The notes: generated from the letters alone by a model not told the origin. Positions 55,588 through 64,000 are shown, counted from the stretch's first letter. The stretch is DNA of 64,000 nt from Pseudorhodobacter turbinis (GCF_005234135.1 NZ_CP039965.1:1348501-1412500); one strand, 5' to 3'. Numbers and translations: made by a program.

Positions 55588-57236
55588 CAGATCATTTCCT
55601 TCGAGGGGCAGTCAGCCGTCAGGTCAAGCGCGGGATTGCGGGCACCGGTTTCGATATTCATCAAGCCTAACACGCTGTGGAATAGGTTGTCATGGCTGAC
55701 GGGACGGTTTGCTTTGGCCAGAAGGCAGCTAGGGGGCAGACCCATCGCGTCGCCAAACGCAGGGGAAAACCACATCAGGAAAGGCACGCGCGTTTGCTCT
55801 GGCGGGGCCATGAAAGCGGGGGCGGCGTGAAGGTAAAGGCCGCTTTCGCCCAGCGATTCCCCATGGTCCGAGACATAGACCAAGGCAGGCAACACGCGAT
55901 CAGAGGCCGCAAGCATATCGATGGCGCGCGCCAGAACCCGGTCGGTTTCCAGAATGGAATTGTCATAGGCATTGGTGATTTCCTCGGCCGTGCAGTCGGA
56001 AAACTGCGAGCTGCGACAGTCTGGCTGGAAAACGGCGTCCTTTGGGTCATAGCGCAGATAATAGGACGGGCCATGGCTGCCGATTGAATGCAGGATCAGC
56101 ACGGTGTTGTCCTGTATCTGCGCCAGCACCTGCGCGATCACCGGCAAAAATGCCTCATCGGTGCATTCGATTTGGCAGGCACTGGGCGCGAGGACGGCGT
56201 CAACGCGGTTCCATGCCACGCGTTTGGCCACATTCTGGTCGCCGGTGTTATTGTCCCACCACTCGGTCTTGACGCCCGCATGGGCCAGCACATCCAGCAG
56301 GTTCTCATGGCGCAAAAAGGCATCGCGGGAATATTCGGCCTTGCCGAGCGGTGAGAACATACACGGCACCGAAACCGCAGTAGAGGTGCCGCAAGAATGC
56401 GCATCGCTGAAGTTGATGACGCCACGCGCGCGCAGTTGCGGTGTCGTGTCCCGCACATAGCCATTCAGACCAAAGTTCTGTGCCCGTGCTGTTTCGCCGA
56501 CGACCATCACCAAAAGGACCGGCTTGGGCGCAGCTGCAAGATAGGGGCCGGGCGTGGCATCTTGTCCAACGGGGGCGGCTGTGGGATCAGCGCTCTTCCA
56601 TTCCTCACGCAGGTAATTGGTAAGGGCCGCCAGTGATGCGCCGGGTTGATAGGCCCCCATCATGTCATGCCGCTCGCGCAGCATGGCAGAGTAATCCTTA
56701 TAGTGGCTGAAAACTGCGGCCAGCACCACCACGGCGGAAAGCGCCACCCCCAGCGGCCAGCGCCAAAGCTGATGCAGGGCGGATGCCCGTCGGACCTTTG
56801 GCCAAAACACAAGTGCAGCAGGCACGCCCCCCGTCAGCAAAATTGTCCCGATCATGCGCCAAGTGATCAGATGGCGCGATTCGGTCACGGTTGTCTCAAG
56901 GATGCTGCGGACCATTTCGCGGTCGATGAGCACACCAAAGCTGCGCTCGTAATATTGTGCGCTGGCCGCGATCAGGATCAGCACCGCCGCAACCGGCTTT
57001 TGCAGGCGCGACGGGCCAAGCAGTTCCAGCAGCATCACCGTCAACGCCCAGACCCCGATGCCAAAGATCACCGCCTTGATCGGCGCTTGCGGGAATTGCG
57101 CGAAAAGCCGCGTCCAAAAGCCGAGGTTCAGCAGCGCCAGCACATAGCTTGCGATAATGACGTTCAACGTAATCTGTGACAACACAGGACGGGCAGAGAG
57201 AAGACCGGTAGAACGGAGGGCGAACCTGGGAAACAT
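55587..57236 (-). CDS. eptA: Lipid A phosphoethanolamine transferase
   Basis: The protein is 549 aa. Five N-terminal helices (about 20-210) precede a periplasmic sulfatase-fold domain: VVGETARAQNFGLNGY (catalytic Thr), HSCGTSTAVSVPCMFSPLG, ILHSIGSHGPSYY and VYVSDHGESLGE. Cysteine pairs are typical of EptA/MCR enzymes. It starts at ATG 57236 (MFPRFALR), although the frame is open upstream. It is divergent from a PmrAB-like pair and upstream of dgkA. Confidence 0.92.
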   Translation of the reverse strand: MFPRFALRSTGLLSARPVLSQITLNVIIASYVLALLNLGFWTRLFAQFPQAPIKAVIFGIGVWALTVMLLELLGPSRLQKPVAAVLILIAASAQYYERSFGVLIDREMVRSILETTVTESRHLITWRMIGTILLTGGVPAALVFWPKVRRASALHQLWRWPLGVALSAVVVLAAVFSHYKDYSAMLRERHDMMGAYQPGASLAALTNYLREEWKSADPTAAPVGQDATPGPYLAAAPKPVLLVMVVGETARAQNFGLNGYVRDTTPQLRARGVINFSDAHSCGTSTAVSVPCMFSPLGKAEYSRDAFLRHENLLDVLAHAGVKTEWWDNNTGDQNVAKRVAWNRVDAVLAPSACQIECTDEAFLPVIAQVLAQIQDNTVLILHSIGSHGPSYYLRYDPKDAVFQPDCRSSQFSDCTAEEITNAYDNSILETDRVLARAIDMLAASDRVLPALVYVSDHGESLGESGLYLHAAPAFMAPPEQTRVPFLMWFSPAFGDAMGLPPSCLLAKANRPVSHDNLFHSVLGLMNIETGARNPALDLTADCPSKEMI

Positions 57237-57378
57237 TGGGGCCTGTGCATGATTGACTGCCGGTCTGAAACCACCGGCTTGGCGCCTTTTGCGCCCCCAA
57301 GCTTGCGCCAGCCTTACAATCGCTCGCGCCATTTGCAGATTTTTGTGACCGGGGCATAAAGGCCCGCTATGAAAGGTC
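57237..57378. promoter_or_regulatory. Divergent promoter between eptA-dgkA and the two-component system
   Basis: This 142-bp gap should contain the response regulator site for both operons. I do not see a clear direct-repeat PmrA box. AAAGG precedes the regulator ATG. Confidence 0.45.
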
Positions 57379-58032
57379 ATGCGATTGCTTCTTGTCGAGG
57401 ACACACAGGATTTGGCCGATGCCGTGCTGCTCTTTTTGGGGCGGGAGGGGCATGCGGTGGACCACGCCCGCAGCGCCGCCGAGGCGGATGCCGCCCTTGA
57501 TGTCACGGAATATGCCTGCGTTATCCTTGATCTTGGCTTGCCCGACGGCTCCGGCTTGGGGGTGTTGAAGGGGCGGCGCGCGGCGGGGGACCGAACCCCG
57601 TTCATCATAGCCACCGCCCGTGACCAGATCACCGACCGCATCGCGGGGCTTGATGCTGGGGCGGATGATTATATCGTCAAACCCTTTGATCTGGGCGAGC
57701 TTGTGGCGCGGATCCGGGCCCATGCACGCCGCGCGCAGGGCAGCCCCGCGACCCGTATCCAACTGGGGGAGGTGGAGGTGGACCGCGCCGCCGCCCGCCT
57801 GTGGCGCGGGCAAAAGGAAATCCGGCTGACATCGCGTGAATGGGCGGTGTTTGATGCCCTTTTGGGCGCGCGGGGCCGCATTCTGGGCAAGGCCGCACTG
57901 GAAGACGCGCTTTATGCATATGATGCGACGATTGAGGGGAACGCGATTGAGGTGTATATCTCGCGGCTGCGCCAAAAACTTGGGGCGCAGATGATCGAAA
58001 CACGGCGGGGATTGGGATATATGCTGCGATGA
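57379..58032 (+). CDS. OmpR-family response regulator (PmrA/QseB-like)
   Basis: The protein is 217 aa. The receiver domain has the acidic pair VEDTQD, phospho-Asp in CVILDLGLPDGSG and Lys in DYIVKPFDLGEL. The C-terminal winged helix (about 125-215) ends NAIEVYISRLRQKL … IETRRGLGYMLR. It overlaps the kinase by 4 nt and is divergent from eptA, the arrangement of PmrAB-type regulators of lipid A modification. Confidence 0.92.
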   Translation: MRLLLVEDTQDLADAVLLFLGREGHAVDHARSAAEADAALDVTEYACVILDLGLPDGSGLGVLKGRRAAGDRTPFIIATARDQITDRIAGLDAGADDYIVKPFDLGELVARIRAHARRAQGSPATRIQLGEVEVDRAAARLWRGQKEIRLTSREWAVFDALLGARGRILGKAALEDALYAYDATIEGNAIEVYISRLRQKLGAQMIETRRGLGYMLR

Positions 58033-59261
58033 CGCGCACTTGGTCGATCCGGCGGCGGTTGACGCGCTATGTGTTGGGCCTCGTGTTGCTGGCTTGGGCC
58101 GCGACGGTTTTGATTGCGACATTTGCGATCCGCTATGAGATGAACGAGATCCTTGATGAGGAATTGCAGACGGTCGCCGAGGCGACGGCGCTTTTTTTGG
58201 AGGACGCCGAGGGGCCACCGAACCCGCGTGTGATCGGGTTAACCGATGCCAGCGGCAATCGGGTGTTGCGGGTCACCCGAACCGGCCAAAGCACGGCTGA
58301 CGCGCCATGGCCCGTGCTGGAGAAGGATGGCTTTCATGACAGGGCTGGATGGCGGGTTTTGCGGCTTGCGGCCGGTGGCGGGATTGTGGAGGTCGGCCAC
58401 GATATGTCTTGGCGCCGAGAGGAGCTGTGGGAGGCGGCCTCTTCCATGTTGGTTATGATCTTGCCGATGATCGCGCTGTTGATCTGGGGCTTGCGGCGCA
58501 GCCTTGCGCAGGCCCTTGCCCCGCTAGAGCGCCTTGCCGCCACAATCGCTGCGCGCAAGCCCGAGGATCTGTCGCCCGTGCCGCTAGATGATCTGTCGCA
58601 AGAAACCCTGCCGCTGATTGCGGGGATGAATGCCTATATCGCCCGCATTGAAACCCTGCGTTTGGCAGAGCGTCAGTTCATCGCCAATGCCGCGCATGAG
58701 CTGCGTACCCCGATCGCCAGCATCCGCGCGCGGCTGGAGCTGTCGTCTGATCCCGATGCCAAATTGGCCGTGCCGCAGCTAAAAAGCCTGACCCATCGGT
58801 TGGAGCGTCTGTTGCAACTGTCGAGGAGCGAAGCCGGATTGGGCCTTGGCGCGGGGCCAAGCGATCTGGTGCAGATCTTGCGGCTGGTGATCGAGGAGGT
58901 TGGGCGCAACACCGACCGCCCCCTCCATTTTGATGATGGCGATCATGAACAGATGATCGTGCCGCATGATTCTGACGCGCTTGCGATTTTGTTCCGCAAT
59001 TTGCTTGAGAACGCTGTGGAACATGGCACCGGCACCGTTCGTGTCCGGCTTGGACCGGGGGCGCAGCTAAGGGTCGAAAACCCGACGGATAATCCGGGTT
59101 TCCTTGAGGGCCCCTTTCGCAAGGGCGCGCAATCGGGGGGCGCTGGATTGGGGCTGTCCATCGTCTCGGCGCTTGTGAATGTCATGGGGGCCCGGATTGA
59201 TAAACAGATCTCTGACGGGCAGGCGGTTGTAACGGTCACCTTCGCGGATCGCGCGCAATAA
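58029..59261 (+). CDS. Sensor histidine kinase (PmrB/QseC-like)
   Basis: The protein is 410 aa. Helices at about 15-35 and 140-160 bound a periplasmic sensor of about 105 residues. The H-box is AAHELRTPIASIRARLEL, the N-box LLENAVEHG and the G-box SGGAGLGLSIVSAL. It probably phosphorylates the adjacent regulator and controls eptA-dgkA. The signal (polycationic peptides, metal or pH) cannot be read from sequence. Confidence 0.92.
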   Translation: MTRTWSIRRRLTRYVLGLVLLAWAATVLIATFAIRYEMNEILDEELQTVAEATALFLEDAEGPPNPRVIGLTDASGNRVLRVTRTGQSTADAPWPVLEKDGFHDRAGWRVLRLAAGGGIVEVGHDMSWRREELWEAASSMLVMILPMIALLIWGLRRSLAQALAPLERLAATIAARKPEDLSPVPLDDLSQETLPLIAGMNAYIARIETLRLAERQFIANAAHELRTPIASIRARLELSSDPDAKLAVPQLKSLTHRLERLLQLSRSEAGLGLGAGPSDLVQILRLVIEEVGRNTDRPLHFDDGDHEQMIVPHDSDALAILFRNLLENAVEHGTGTVRVRLGPGAQLRVENPTDNPGFLEGPFRKGAQSGGAGLGLSIVSALVNVMGARIDKQISDGQAVVTVTFADRAQ

Positions 59262-59282
59262 GCGCAAGATTTTGCTGTCGGG

Positions 59283-59296
59283 TTGATTTCGATCAA
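59283..59296. promoter_or_regulatory. Perfect FNR/FnrL box upstream of the arsR operon
   Basis: TTGATTTCGATCAA is an exact TTGAT-N4-ATCAA match, 22 nt after the kinase stop and 47 nt before the arsR ATG. A class II site centred at -41.5 would put the start near 59331, with CATAAG (59318-59323) as -10. Confidence 0.85.
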
Positions 59297-59306
59297 CGCA
59301 AGAATT

Positions 59307-59334
59307 CCCCTTATGCGCATAAGCGCATAAGGGG
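59307..59334. promoter_or_regulatory. ArsR-type operator, perfect 12-4-12 palindrome
   Basis: CCCCTTATGCGC and GCGCATAAGGGG flank ATAA. It ends 9 nt before the arsR ATG and covers the predicted -10 region, so bound repressor would block the FNR-driven promoter. Confidence 0.8.
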
Positions 59335-59343
59335 AGCGTTCTT

Positions 59344-59634
59344 ATGATCATATCTATTCTTTCCGCTTTGGCAGAGCCGACAAGGCTTAAGGCGATCCGT
59401 CTGCTGGCGGATGGTGACGAACACTGTGTCTGTGAGTTGATGAAAACGCTGGGGGCCACGCAAAGCCGGATGTCGCGCCATATGCAAATCCTCAAGCAGG
59501 CGGGGCTGGTGACCGACCGGCGCGATGCACAATGGGTGCGGTACCGGTTGAATCCGGATCTGCATCGGGATGTTGCAGGTCTGATCATGGCGGTTCTGAA
59601 GGTGGAAAACGAACAGGAAAGGGCGGCCGCATGA
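59344..59634 (+). CDS. arsR: ArsR-family metalloregulator
   Basis: The protein is 96 aa with a winged HTH. GDEHCVCELMKTLG contains the CxC of the arsenite/antimonite-type alpha-3 sensor site, next to the recognition helix TQSRMSRHMQILKQAGLV. It would release the palindrome upstream when As(III) or a related ligand binds. Its stop overlaps the permease start (ATGA). Confidence 0.9.
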   Translation: MIISILSALAEPTRLKAIRLLADGDEHCVCELMKTLGATQSRMSRHMQILKQAGLVTDRRDAQWVRYRLNPDLHRDVAGLIMAVLKVENEQERAAA

Positions 59635-60689
59635 CCACTGAAACCCAAGATATCAAGCCGGATCATGCGCGCTCTGATTGGCGCTGGTATGCGGGTCTTG
59701 CCGCAGCCGGTGGTGTTTGGCTGCTGCTTTACCGCCAGTTGGTCCCGTTTTCGGAATGGGCAACCGCGCTGTTTCCTGTGGCCCGCAATAGCCACACGGG
59801 CGAGGCCATTGCTTTCTTTATCTATGATGTGCCCAAGGTGCTGCTGCTGTTGACGCTGATTGTTTTCATCACCGGCGTATTGCGCAGTTGGTTTAGCCCC
59901 GAGAAAACCCGCGCGATCCTGTCGGGCAAACGCGAAATCCTTGGCTATCCGCTGGCGGCGGGGCTTGGGGTGCTGACGCCGTTTTGCTCATGCTCTTCGG
60001 TGCCGCTGTTTATCGGCTTTGTGTCGGCGGGCATTCCGCTGGGGGTCACCTTTTCCTTTCTGATCGCAGGGCCGATGGTGGGGCCGGTTGGCCTTGGGCT
60101 TTTGTTTGGATTGGTGGGCTGGAAGATCACGGCGATCTATCTGGTGTTCGGCTTTAGCATCGCGACATTGGCCGGCTGGGTTATGGGCCGGATGGGGCTG
60201 GAGCGCTATTTGCAAGATTGGGTGCGTAAGTTGAACGCAGGCGCGGCCCATGGCCTGCCCGAGGAGCGGCTGACCATGGTGGACCGCATCAAGATCGGTC
60301 TGGAACAGGTTCGTGAAATTCTTGGAAAGGTCTGGATCTGGGTTGTGATCGGGATCTCGATCGGCGCGTTGATCCATGGCTATGTGCCCGAAGCGGTGAT
60401 GCTGAAAATCATGGGCGGCGAGGCATGGTGGTCGGTTCCTGCCGCCGTAGTGGTCGGCGTGCCGATGTATACCAATGCGGCAGGCGTCATTCCGATTGTC
60501 GAGGCGTTGCTGGGCAAGGGGGCGGCGCTTGGCACGACGCTGGCCTTCATGATGTCGGTCATCGCGCTCAGTCTGCCCGAGATGATCATCCTCAAGCAGG
60601 TGCTAACGCTGCGCTTGATCGCGGTTTTCGTCGTTGTCGTGGCGATGGGCATCCTTGCCACCGGCTTTTTGTTCAACCTGTTGCTCTGA
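59631..60689 (+). CDS. arsP: DUF318/YraQ-type permease (ArsP-like)
   Basis: This 352-aa protein has about eight helices and the family motif LTPFCSCSSVPLFIGFVSAGIPLG (CSCSS) plus VVGVPMYTNAAGVIPIVEALL near the C-terminus. ArsP members export trivalent organoarsenicals. The upstream CxC ArsR supports arsenic, but other oxyanions or metals cannot be excluded. ATG 59631 is chosen because it overlaps the arsR stop. Confidence 0.85.
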   Translation: MTTETQDIKPDHARSDWRWYAGLAAAGGVWLLLYRQLVPFSEWATALFPVARNSHTGEAIAFFIYDVPKVLLLLTLIVFITGVLRSWFSPEKTRAILSGKREILGYPLAAGLGVLTPFCSCSSVPLFIGFVSAGIPLGVTFSFLIAGPMVGPVGLGLLFGLVGWKITAIYLVFGFSIATLAGWVMGRMGLERYLQDWVRKLNAGAAHGLPEERLTMVDRIKIGLEQVREILGKVWIWVVIGISIGALIHGYVPEAVMLKIMGGEAWWSVPAAVVVGVPMYTNAAGVIPIVEALLGKGAALGTTLAFMMSVIALSLPEMIILKQVLTLRLIAVFVVVVAMGILATGFLFNLLL

Positions 60690-60701
60690 AGGAGAAGAGA
60701 T

Positions 60702-60938
60702 ATGAAACAGATTAAAGTTTACGGCCCTGGCTGCAAACGCTGCACGGCAACCGAGGACATGGTGAAGGAGGCCGCTTTGCGGCTGTCCATTGAGGTGGCG
60801 GTAGAGAAAGTCACCGATCAACGGGAAATTGCTATGGCGGGGATCATGTCGACGCCGGGCATCACCATTGATGGCAAGCTGGTTCACGCGGGCGGTTTGC
60901 CCGATAAGGCCAAGCTGGATGAATGGCTGTCTGCATGA
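60702..60938 (+). CDS. Small thioredoxin-fold protein (redox-active disulfide type)
   Basis: This 78-aa protein, MKQIKVYGPGCKRCTATEDM, has a CxxC (CKRC) active site and the cis-Pro loop STPGITIDGKLVHAGG. Such proteins follow DUF318 permease genes in many genomes and may pass the substrate or reduce it. It lies 12 nt after the permease with GGAG upstream. Confidence 0.88.
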   Translation: MKQIKVYGPGCKRCTATEDMVKEAALRLSIEVAVEKVTDQREIAMAGIMSTPGITIDGKLVHAGGLPDKAKLDEWLSA

Positions 60939-61603
60939 GGCCACTATCCGGAGGATTGCCTAATGGGCGGGCGGGTGTGGCCCATCGCTGATTGCGGGCT
61001 TTCCCGTCTGGATGCGATCATCGGGGCCTGTCCGCCATATCTGCTTTTCAGGCACACCCCTGTTCTGCTTTGCATAGAAGAAATCGGTGCCTGCAGGATG
61101 CAATCAATCCATAGTTGCAAGAATCGGGGCTGAGGTCGCGCGAAATATAGAGAATTTGAAGCTTTTCTACACCGGAAACGGGTGGGTTGCTGCATGAATA
61201 GCTTCGCAGCAGTTAAGTTAAGACGTTGTTTTAAAACTTTTTATTCCCGATACTTGTTGCAACCGCCTTGCTGCCCTTCGTCCGGCTTAGGCCTGGAAGA
61301 ACGGGGCAGATGTGTTTTTCGGTGTTCTCTTTGTGTTTCGCGTTAAGCTGGCCTTCAGAATTTGTGATCAATGATGACATTTCCAGTGTATGTTGGAATG
61401 TTAACGAGTAGCCGGTGCCCCCAGCATCGGCATTTGTACGGCCCGCCGGATCGGCCCCCTGCAAAGGTGGTTCCTTCGATGCGGCGGGCCACTTTTCATC
61501 ACGGAATGTGCCTTGGGGCGGTTGCCCCTGTTTTTCGAATATAGCACGGGCAGGCGCTTTTCACCTCTTGCCCGCAGCGCCGTGCCAAGGCTAACAAGCG
61601 GCC
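60939..61603. other. 665-bp intergenic region with hairpins, no protein gene seen
   Basis: Near 60963-60986 ATGGGC/GCCCAT may terminate the ars operon. From 61200 the DNA is AT-rich (TTTTAAAACTTTTTATTC), then hairpins follow at about 61411-61431 (GCCG…CGGC) and 61440-61490. Small ORFs lack family features. A small RNA upstream of tdk is possible but unrecognised. Confidence 0.4.
61440..61490 (+). terminator. Long GC hairpin upstream of tdk
   Basis: GGCCCGCCG (61440-61448) pairs perfectly with CGGCGGGCC (61482-61490) and TCG/CGA can extend the stem inward. ACTTTTC follows. It may be the terminator of an unannotated transcript starting near 61200. Confidence 0.45.
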
Positions 61604-62194
61604 ATGGCCAAGCTTTATTTCCATTACTCTACCATGAACGCGGGCAAATCGACCGCGCTTTTGCAAGCCTCGCACAATTACCGCGAGGGGGGCATGACGA
61701 CCTATCTGATCACCGCCAAGCTGGACAATCGCGCTGGCCAGGCCCGGATTGCCAGTCGTATCGGCATTGGCGAGGATGCCGACACTTTCGCGCCCGGCGA
61801 GGAAATGTTCGCCAAGATCAGGGCGCGTCTTATGCGGGGCCCAATCGCCTGTATTTTCATTGATGAGGCGCAGTTCCTGACGACAGAACAGGTTTGGCAA
61901 CTTGCCCGTGCGGTGGATGACCTTGGCGTGCCTGTCATGTGCTATGGTCTGCGGGTGGATTTTCAGGGTAACCTTTTTCCGGGCTCGGCAGCGCTTTTGG
62001 CTTGGGCAGACGAGATGCGCGAAGTGCGCACCATCTGCCATTGCGGCAAGAAGGCGACGATGGTCGTGCGCAAAGGCCCCGATGGCGAGATCCTGCGCGA
62101 TGGGGAGCAAGTGCAGATCGGGGGTAATGAGACCTATGTCTCGCTCTGCCGTCGCCATTGGCGCGAAGCTGTGGGGGACTTTGCGGCCACGTGA
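61604..62194 (+). CDS. tdk: Thymidine kinase
   Basis: This 196-aa type II thymidine kinase starts MAKLYFHYSTMNAGKSTALL (P-loop). It has CIFIDEAQFLT (Walker B-like catalytic Glu), the lasso region CYGLRVDFQGNLFPGS and zinc-binding cysteines in ICHCGKKAT and SLCRRHW. It phosphorylates thymidine in salvage. Confidence 0.95.
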   Translation: MAKLYFHYSTMNAGKSTALLQASHNYREGGMTTYLITAKLDNRAGQARIASRIGIGEDADTFAPGEEMFAKIRARLMRGPIACIFIDEAQFLTTEQVWQLARAVDDLGVPVMCYGLRVDFQGNLFPGSAALLAWADEMREVRTICHCGKKATMVVRKGPDGEILRDGEQVQIGGNETYVSLCRRHWREAVGDFAAT

Positions 62195-62349
62195 CAAGGC
62201 ACGTTATGGCCGCAGCCTGACGCCAACAATCACAGCGAGGCCCGAAACTTCGCCCTGAAGGCCGTTGGCGGGCGCTGTTCGATTGTGCAATCGTTCCGGC
62301 TCGGGTATCACTATCTTTAGTATGGCAGCAGATAAGGCCACCGCAGGCA

Positions 62350-63372
62350 ATGACGGCCCTAACGAAATACCAAAAGCTGGAATGCTCTGGTCTTTGGCGT
62401 GAAAACGCAGGGGGCCAGAGGCGGGAAGTGATTGCCAATTTTGGTGACACCTCTCTAATATTGTCCGATCCCAAGCAGGATATGGCGCTTGCTCATTGGT
62501 CGCTTCCTGCCATCAAACGTCTGAACCCCGGTGAGATGCCCGCCCTGTTCGCGCCCGGCCCGGATGAGGGCGAAACGCTGGAAGTCGATGACGCCGAGAT
62601 GATTGCGGCGCTTGAAACCGTTCATGCAGCCATTCGCGCGGCAAGCCCGCATCCAGGGCGTTTGCGCAATTCGCTTTTGGGGGTCATGGCAATAGGAGTG
62701 CTGGCGGTTGGTGTCTTTTGGCTGCCGGATGCGTTGGTGCAGCACACGGCGTCTTTTCTGCCGCGTCCTACACGGGCCGAAATTGGCCGCGCGGCCTTGG
62801 CCGATCTGACGCGCCTCACCGGCCAGCCGTGCAAGGCCAAGAGCGGGCAGGCGGCCCTTACGAAACTCTCGGGGCGCTTGTTCGGGCCCGATAGCGGGGT
62901 CGAGATCGTCGTGGTCCGCACCGCCGTTGCACAGGCCCAAAGTTTGCCGGGGCGGTTGGTTGTGCTGTCCGAGTCGCTGTTGGCGGAACATGACGGGCCG
63001 GAGGCCGCCGCAGGCTTTGCCCTTGCTGCCCGTATCACCGCCGAGATGAAGGACCCGATGCTGCCCTTGCTGCATCACGCGGGTATCGGGGCCACTTTCC
63101 GGCTTTTGACCAGCGGGGCGCTGCCGGATGATGCGATTGCAGGCTATGCGGAAACCCTGATTGAGGCGCCGCAAGCGCCGCCTTCGGATGCGATTTTGCT
63201 AGCGCGGTTTGAGGCGGCGGGCTTGGCAACGACGCCCTACGCCCATGTGCGCGACCCCTCGGGCGAATCTACGCTGCATCTGATTGAGGCGGATCCCTTC
63301 AGCAATGTTGTTCCTGCCGCGATTCTTCCCGACGGGGATTGGGTGAGCCTGCAAGATATTTGCACAAGGTAG
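62350..63372 (+). CDS. Hypothetical membrane-anchored protein
   Basis: This 340-aa protein, MTALTKYQKLECSGLWR, has a cytoplasmic N-terminal part, one membrane helix at about 108-126 (NSLLGVMAIGVLAVGVFWLP) and a C-terminal soluble domain. The region LLAEHDGPEAAAGFALAARI resembles the metallopeptidase M48 environment but has no HExxH, so a catalytic role is doubtful. I recognise no defined family. Confidence 0.75.
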   Translation: MTALTKYQKLECSGLWRENAGGQRREVIANFGDTSLILSDPKQDMALAHWSLPAIKRLNPGEMPALFAPGPDEGETLEVDDAEMIAALETVHAAIRAASPHPGRLRNSLLGVMAIGVLAVGVFWLPDALVQHTASFLPRPTRAEIGRAALADLTRLTGQPCKAKSGQAALTKLSGRLFGPDSGVEIVVVRTAVAQAQSLPGRLVVLSESLLAEHDGPEAAAGFALAARITAEMKDPMLPLLHHAGIGATFRLLTSGALPDDAIAGYAETLIEAPQAPPSDAILLARFEAAGLATTPYAHVRDPSGESTLHLIEADPFSNVVPAAILPDGDWVSLQDICTR

Positions 63373-63537
63373 CGCGTTATCTTGTGGGTCCGGCATTCAG
63401 TGCCCCAAGGTTTAGCCCTTCAGCGTCAAACTGCCGCCCCTCTTATATTTCGTTGAGAAATTGCACCAGCCTTGCTAGAATTCGCCCAAGCAGTACACGC
63501 AGCAGGGTAAACCCTGCGCAATAAATGAGGTCGAGCA

Positions 63538-63843
63538 ATGACTAAGATTTTTTTCGCGGCAACCGTTCTGGCGCTTTCTCTTCCCGTGACTGCAATGGCA
63601 GGCCCGATTGAGAGCGCCTGCCTGAAGTCGGATCGCAAGCAGGCCAATCGCGCTGTTTGTGGCTGTATCCAGCAGGTCGCAGATATGACCTTGAAGGGCG
63701 GCGACCAACGTAAGGCTGCGCGCTTTTTCGCGGACCCTGATCAAGCCCAGACGGTTCGCATGTCCAAAAGCAACCGGGACAATGAATTCTGGGCGCGTTA
63801 CAAGAATTTCGGCGAAACGGCTGCCGCCTATTGTGGTGGCTGA
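63538..63843 (+). CDS. Small secreted hypothetical protein
   Basis: The protein is 101 aa. MTKIFFAATVLALSLPVTAMA is followed by GPIESAC, a clear signal peptide with cleavage after AMA. The mature part has four Cys (SAC, VCGC, AYCGG), likely two disulfides. A GAGG-type site precedes the ATG. The function is unknown. Confidence 0.8.
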   Translation: MTKIFFAATVLALSLPVTAMAGPIESACLKSDRKQANRAVCGCIQQVADMTLKGGDQRKAARFFADPDQAQTVRMSKSNRDNEFWARYKNFGETAAAYCGG

Positions 63844-63915
63844 GGTTTTGATCCGGCAGTGATGGCGGAAAGGAGGGCGGCTGGGCAGCGGTCGCACCTC
63901 TCACCATCCTGTTGA

Positions 63916-64000
63916 TTAGGGGCCGACCATGATGCGATGCATTTGGTCGGCTTGAACGGTTGTCACGCTTTCACCTCTCGCAATGGCAAATGAATGTAGC
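63916..64000 (-). CDS. Possible C-terminus of a gene entering from the right
   Basis: The minus strand is open from the window edge and reads LHSFAIARGESVTTVQADQM then HRIMVGP and TAA at 63916-63918. Only 27 codons are visible, with no recognisable motif, so this is tentative. Confidence 0.35.
   Translation of the reverse strand, partial: LHSFAIARGESVTTVQADQMHRIMVGP

Noticed and set aside
55587..57641. 684-codon reading of eptA
   Set aside because: The N-terminal extension overlaps the divergent response regulator and lacks family similarity; ATG 57236 begins the membrane domain.

Overview
The window is chromosomal DNA from an alphaproteobacterium, most likely a Rhodobacteraceae (Roseobacter/Rhodobacter group) member. 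The evidence is gene content and order: a phaC-fabI-maoC/ptb-ackA-phasin module behind a perfect FNR/FnrL box, a cobA-DUF2849-cysI-cysH-DUF934 sulfite-reduction operon, an Lrp-type regulator divergent from putA, and an eptA-dgkA pair divergent from a two-component system. The assignment rests on synteny and motifs only; no database search was possible.

Layout. 1-3.1 kb: proline synthesis (proA partial, proC, and divergent proB). 3.4-9.4 kb: two directly repeated copies of one IS6-family element, one with a 429-bp in-frame internal deletion and one with a nonsense codon, enclosing a frameshifted NRPS (C / A-T-acyltransferase). 9.4-10.8 kb: decayed tauZ-like and pta genes, probably the remains of a sulfonate (taurine) module. 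10.9-24.7 kb: cbpA-cbpM, then a convergent usp-phasin-ackA-ptb-fabI-phaC block sharing an FNR box with a divergent HlyD/RbbA-like/ABC-2 exporter operon, then an HpcH/HpaI aldolase. 24.8-30.7 kb: assimilatory sulfur operon, a glycosyltransferase and an rgpF pseudogene with two in-frame stops. 30.8-46.8 kb: an IS graveyard (IS30, two copies of a second IS6-type element, IS66, IS3, IS5 relics) around tRNA-Arg(TCT), a tRNA-like fragment, a TniQ remnant, a DUF3644 gene, and an intact Lrp + AceE-like pair. 46.8-64 kb: housekeeping genes: metR/metF, rhomboid, putA/putR, suhB, bioY, dgkA-eptA / pmrAB-like genes, an FNR- plus ArsR-controlled arsP operon, tdk and family-specific hypotheticals.

The most unusual signal is a family of ~32-41 bp double-hairpin elements. 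Four copies are present and all four lie inside transposase relics: three in one IS5-family gene and one in an IS3 orfA. The stems differ in sequence but stay base-paired and the flanks are conserved. Other notable signals are a 12-copy heptamer repeat inside a transposase, a solo 19-bp copy of an IS3 terminus inside an IS66 transposase, and a perfect FNR box followed by a perfect 12-4-12 ArsR palindrome in front of an organoarsenical-type permease operon.

How the genes fit together: the anaerobic (FNR) layer links PHA and acyl-phosphate metabolism, an exporter and an arsenic-type efflux operon. Proline is both made (proABC) and degraded (putA under PutR). EptA and DgkA form a lipid A modification and diacylglycerol recycling pair next to their probable sensor-regulator. 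The IS-rich centre shows strong gene decay, mostly by point nonsense, frameshift and IS-mediated deletion.
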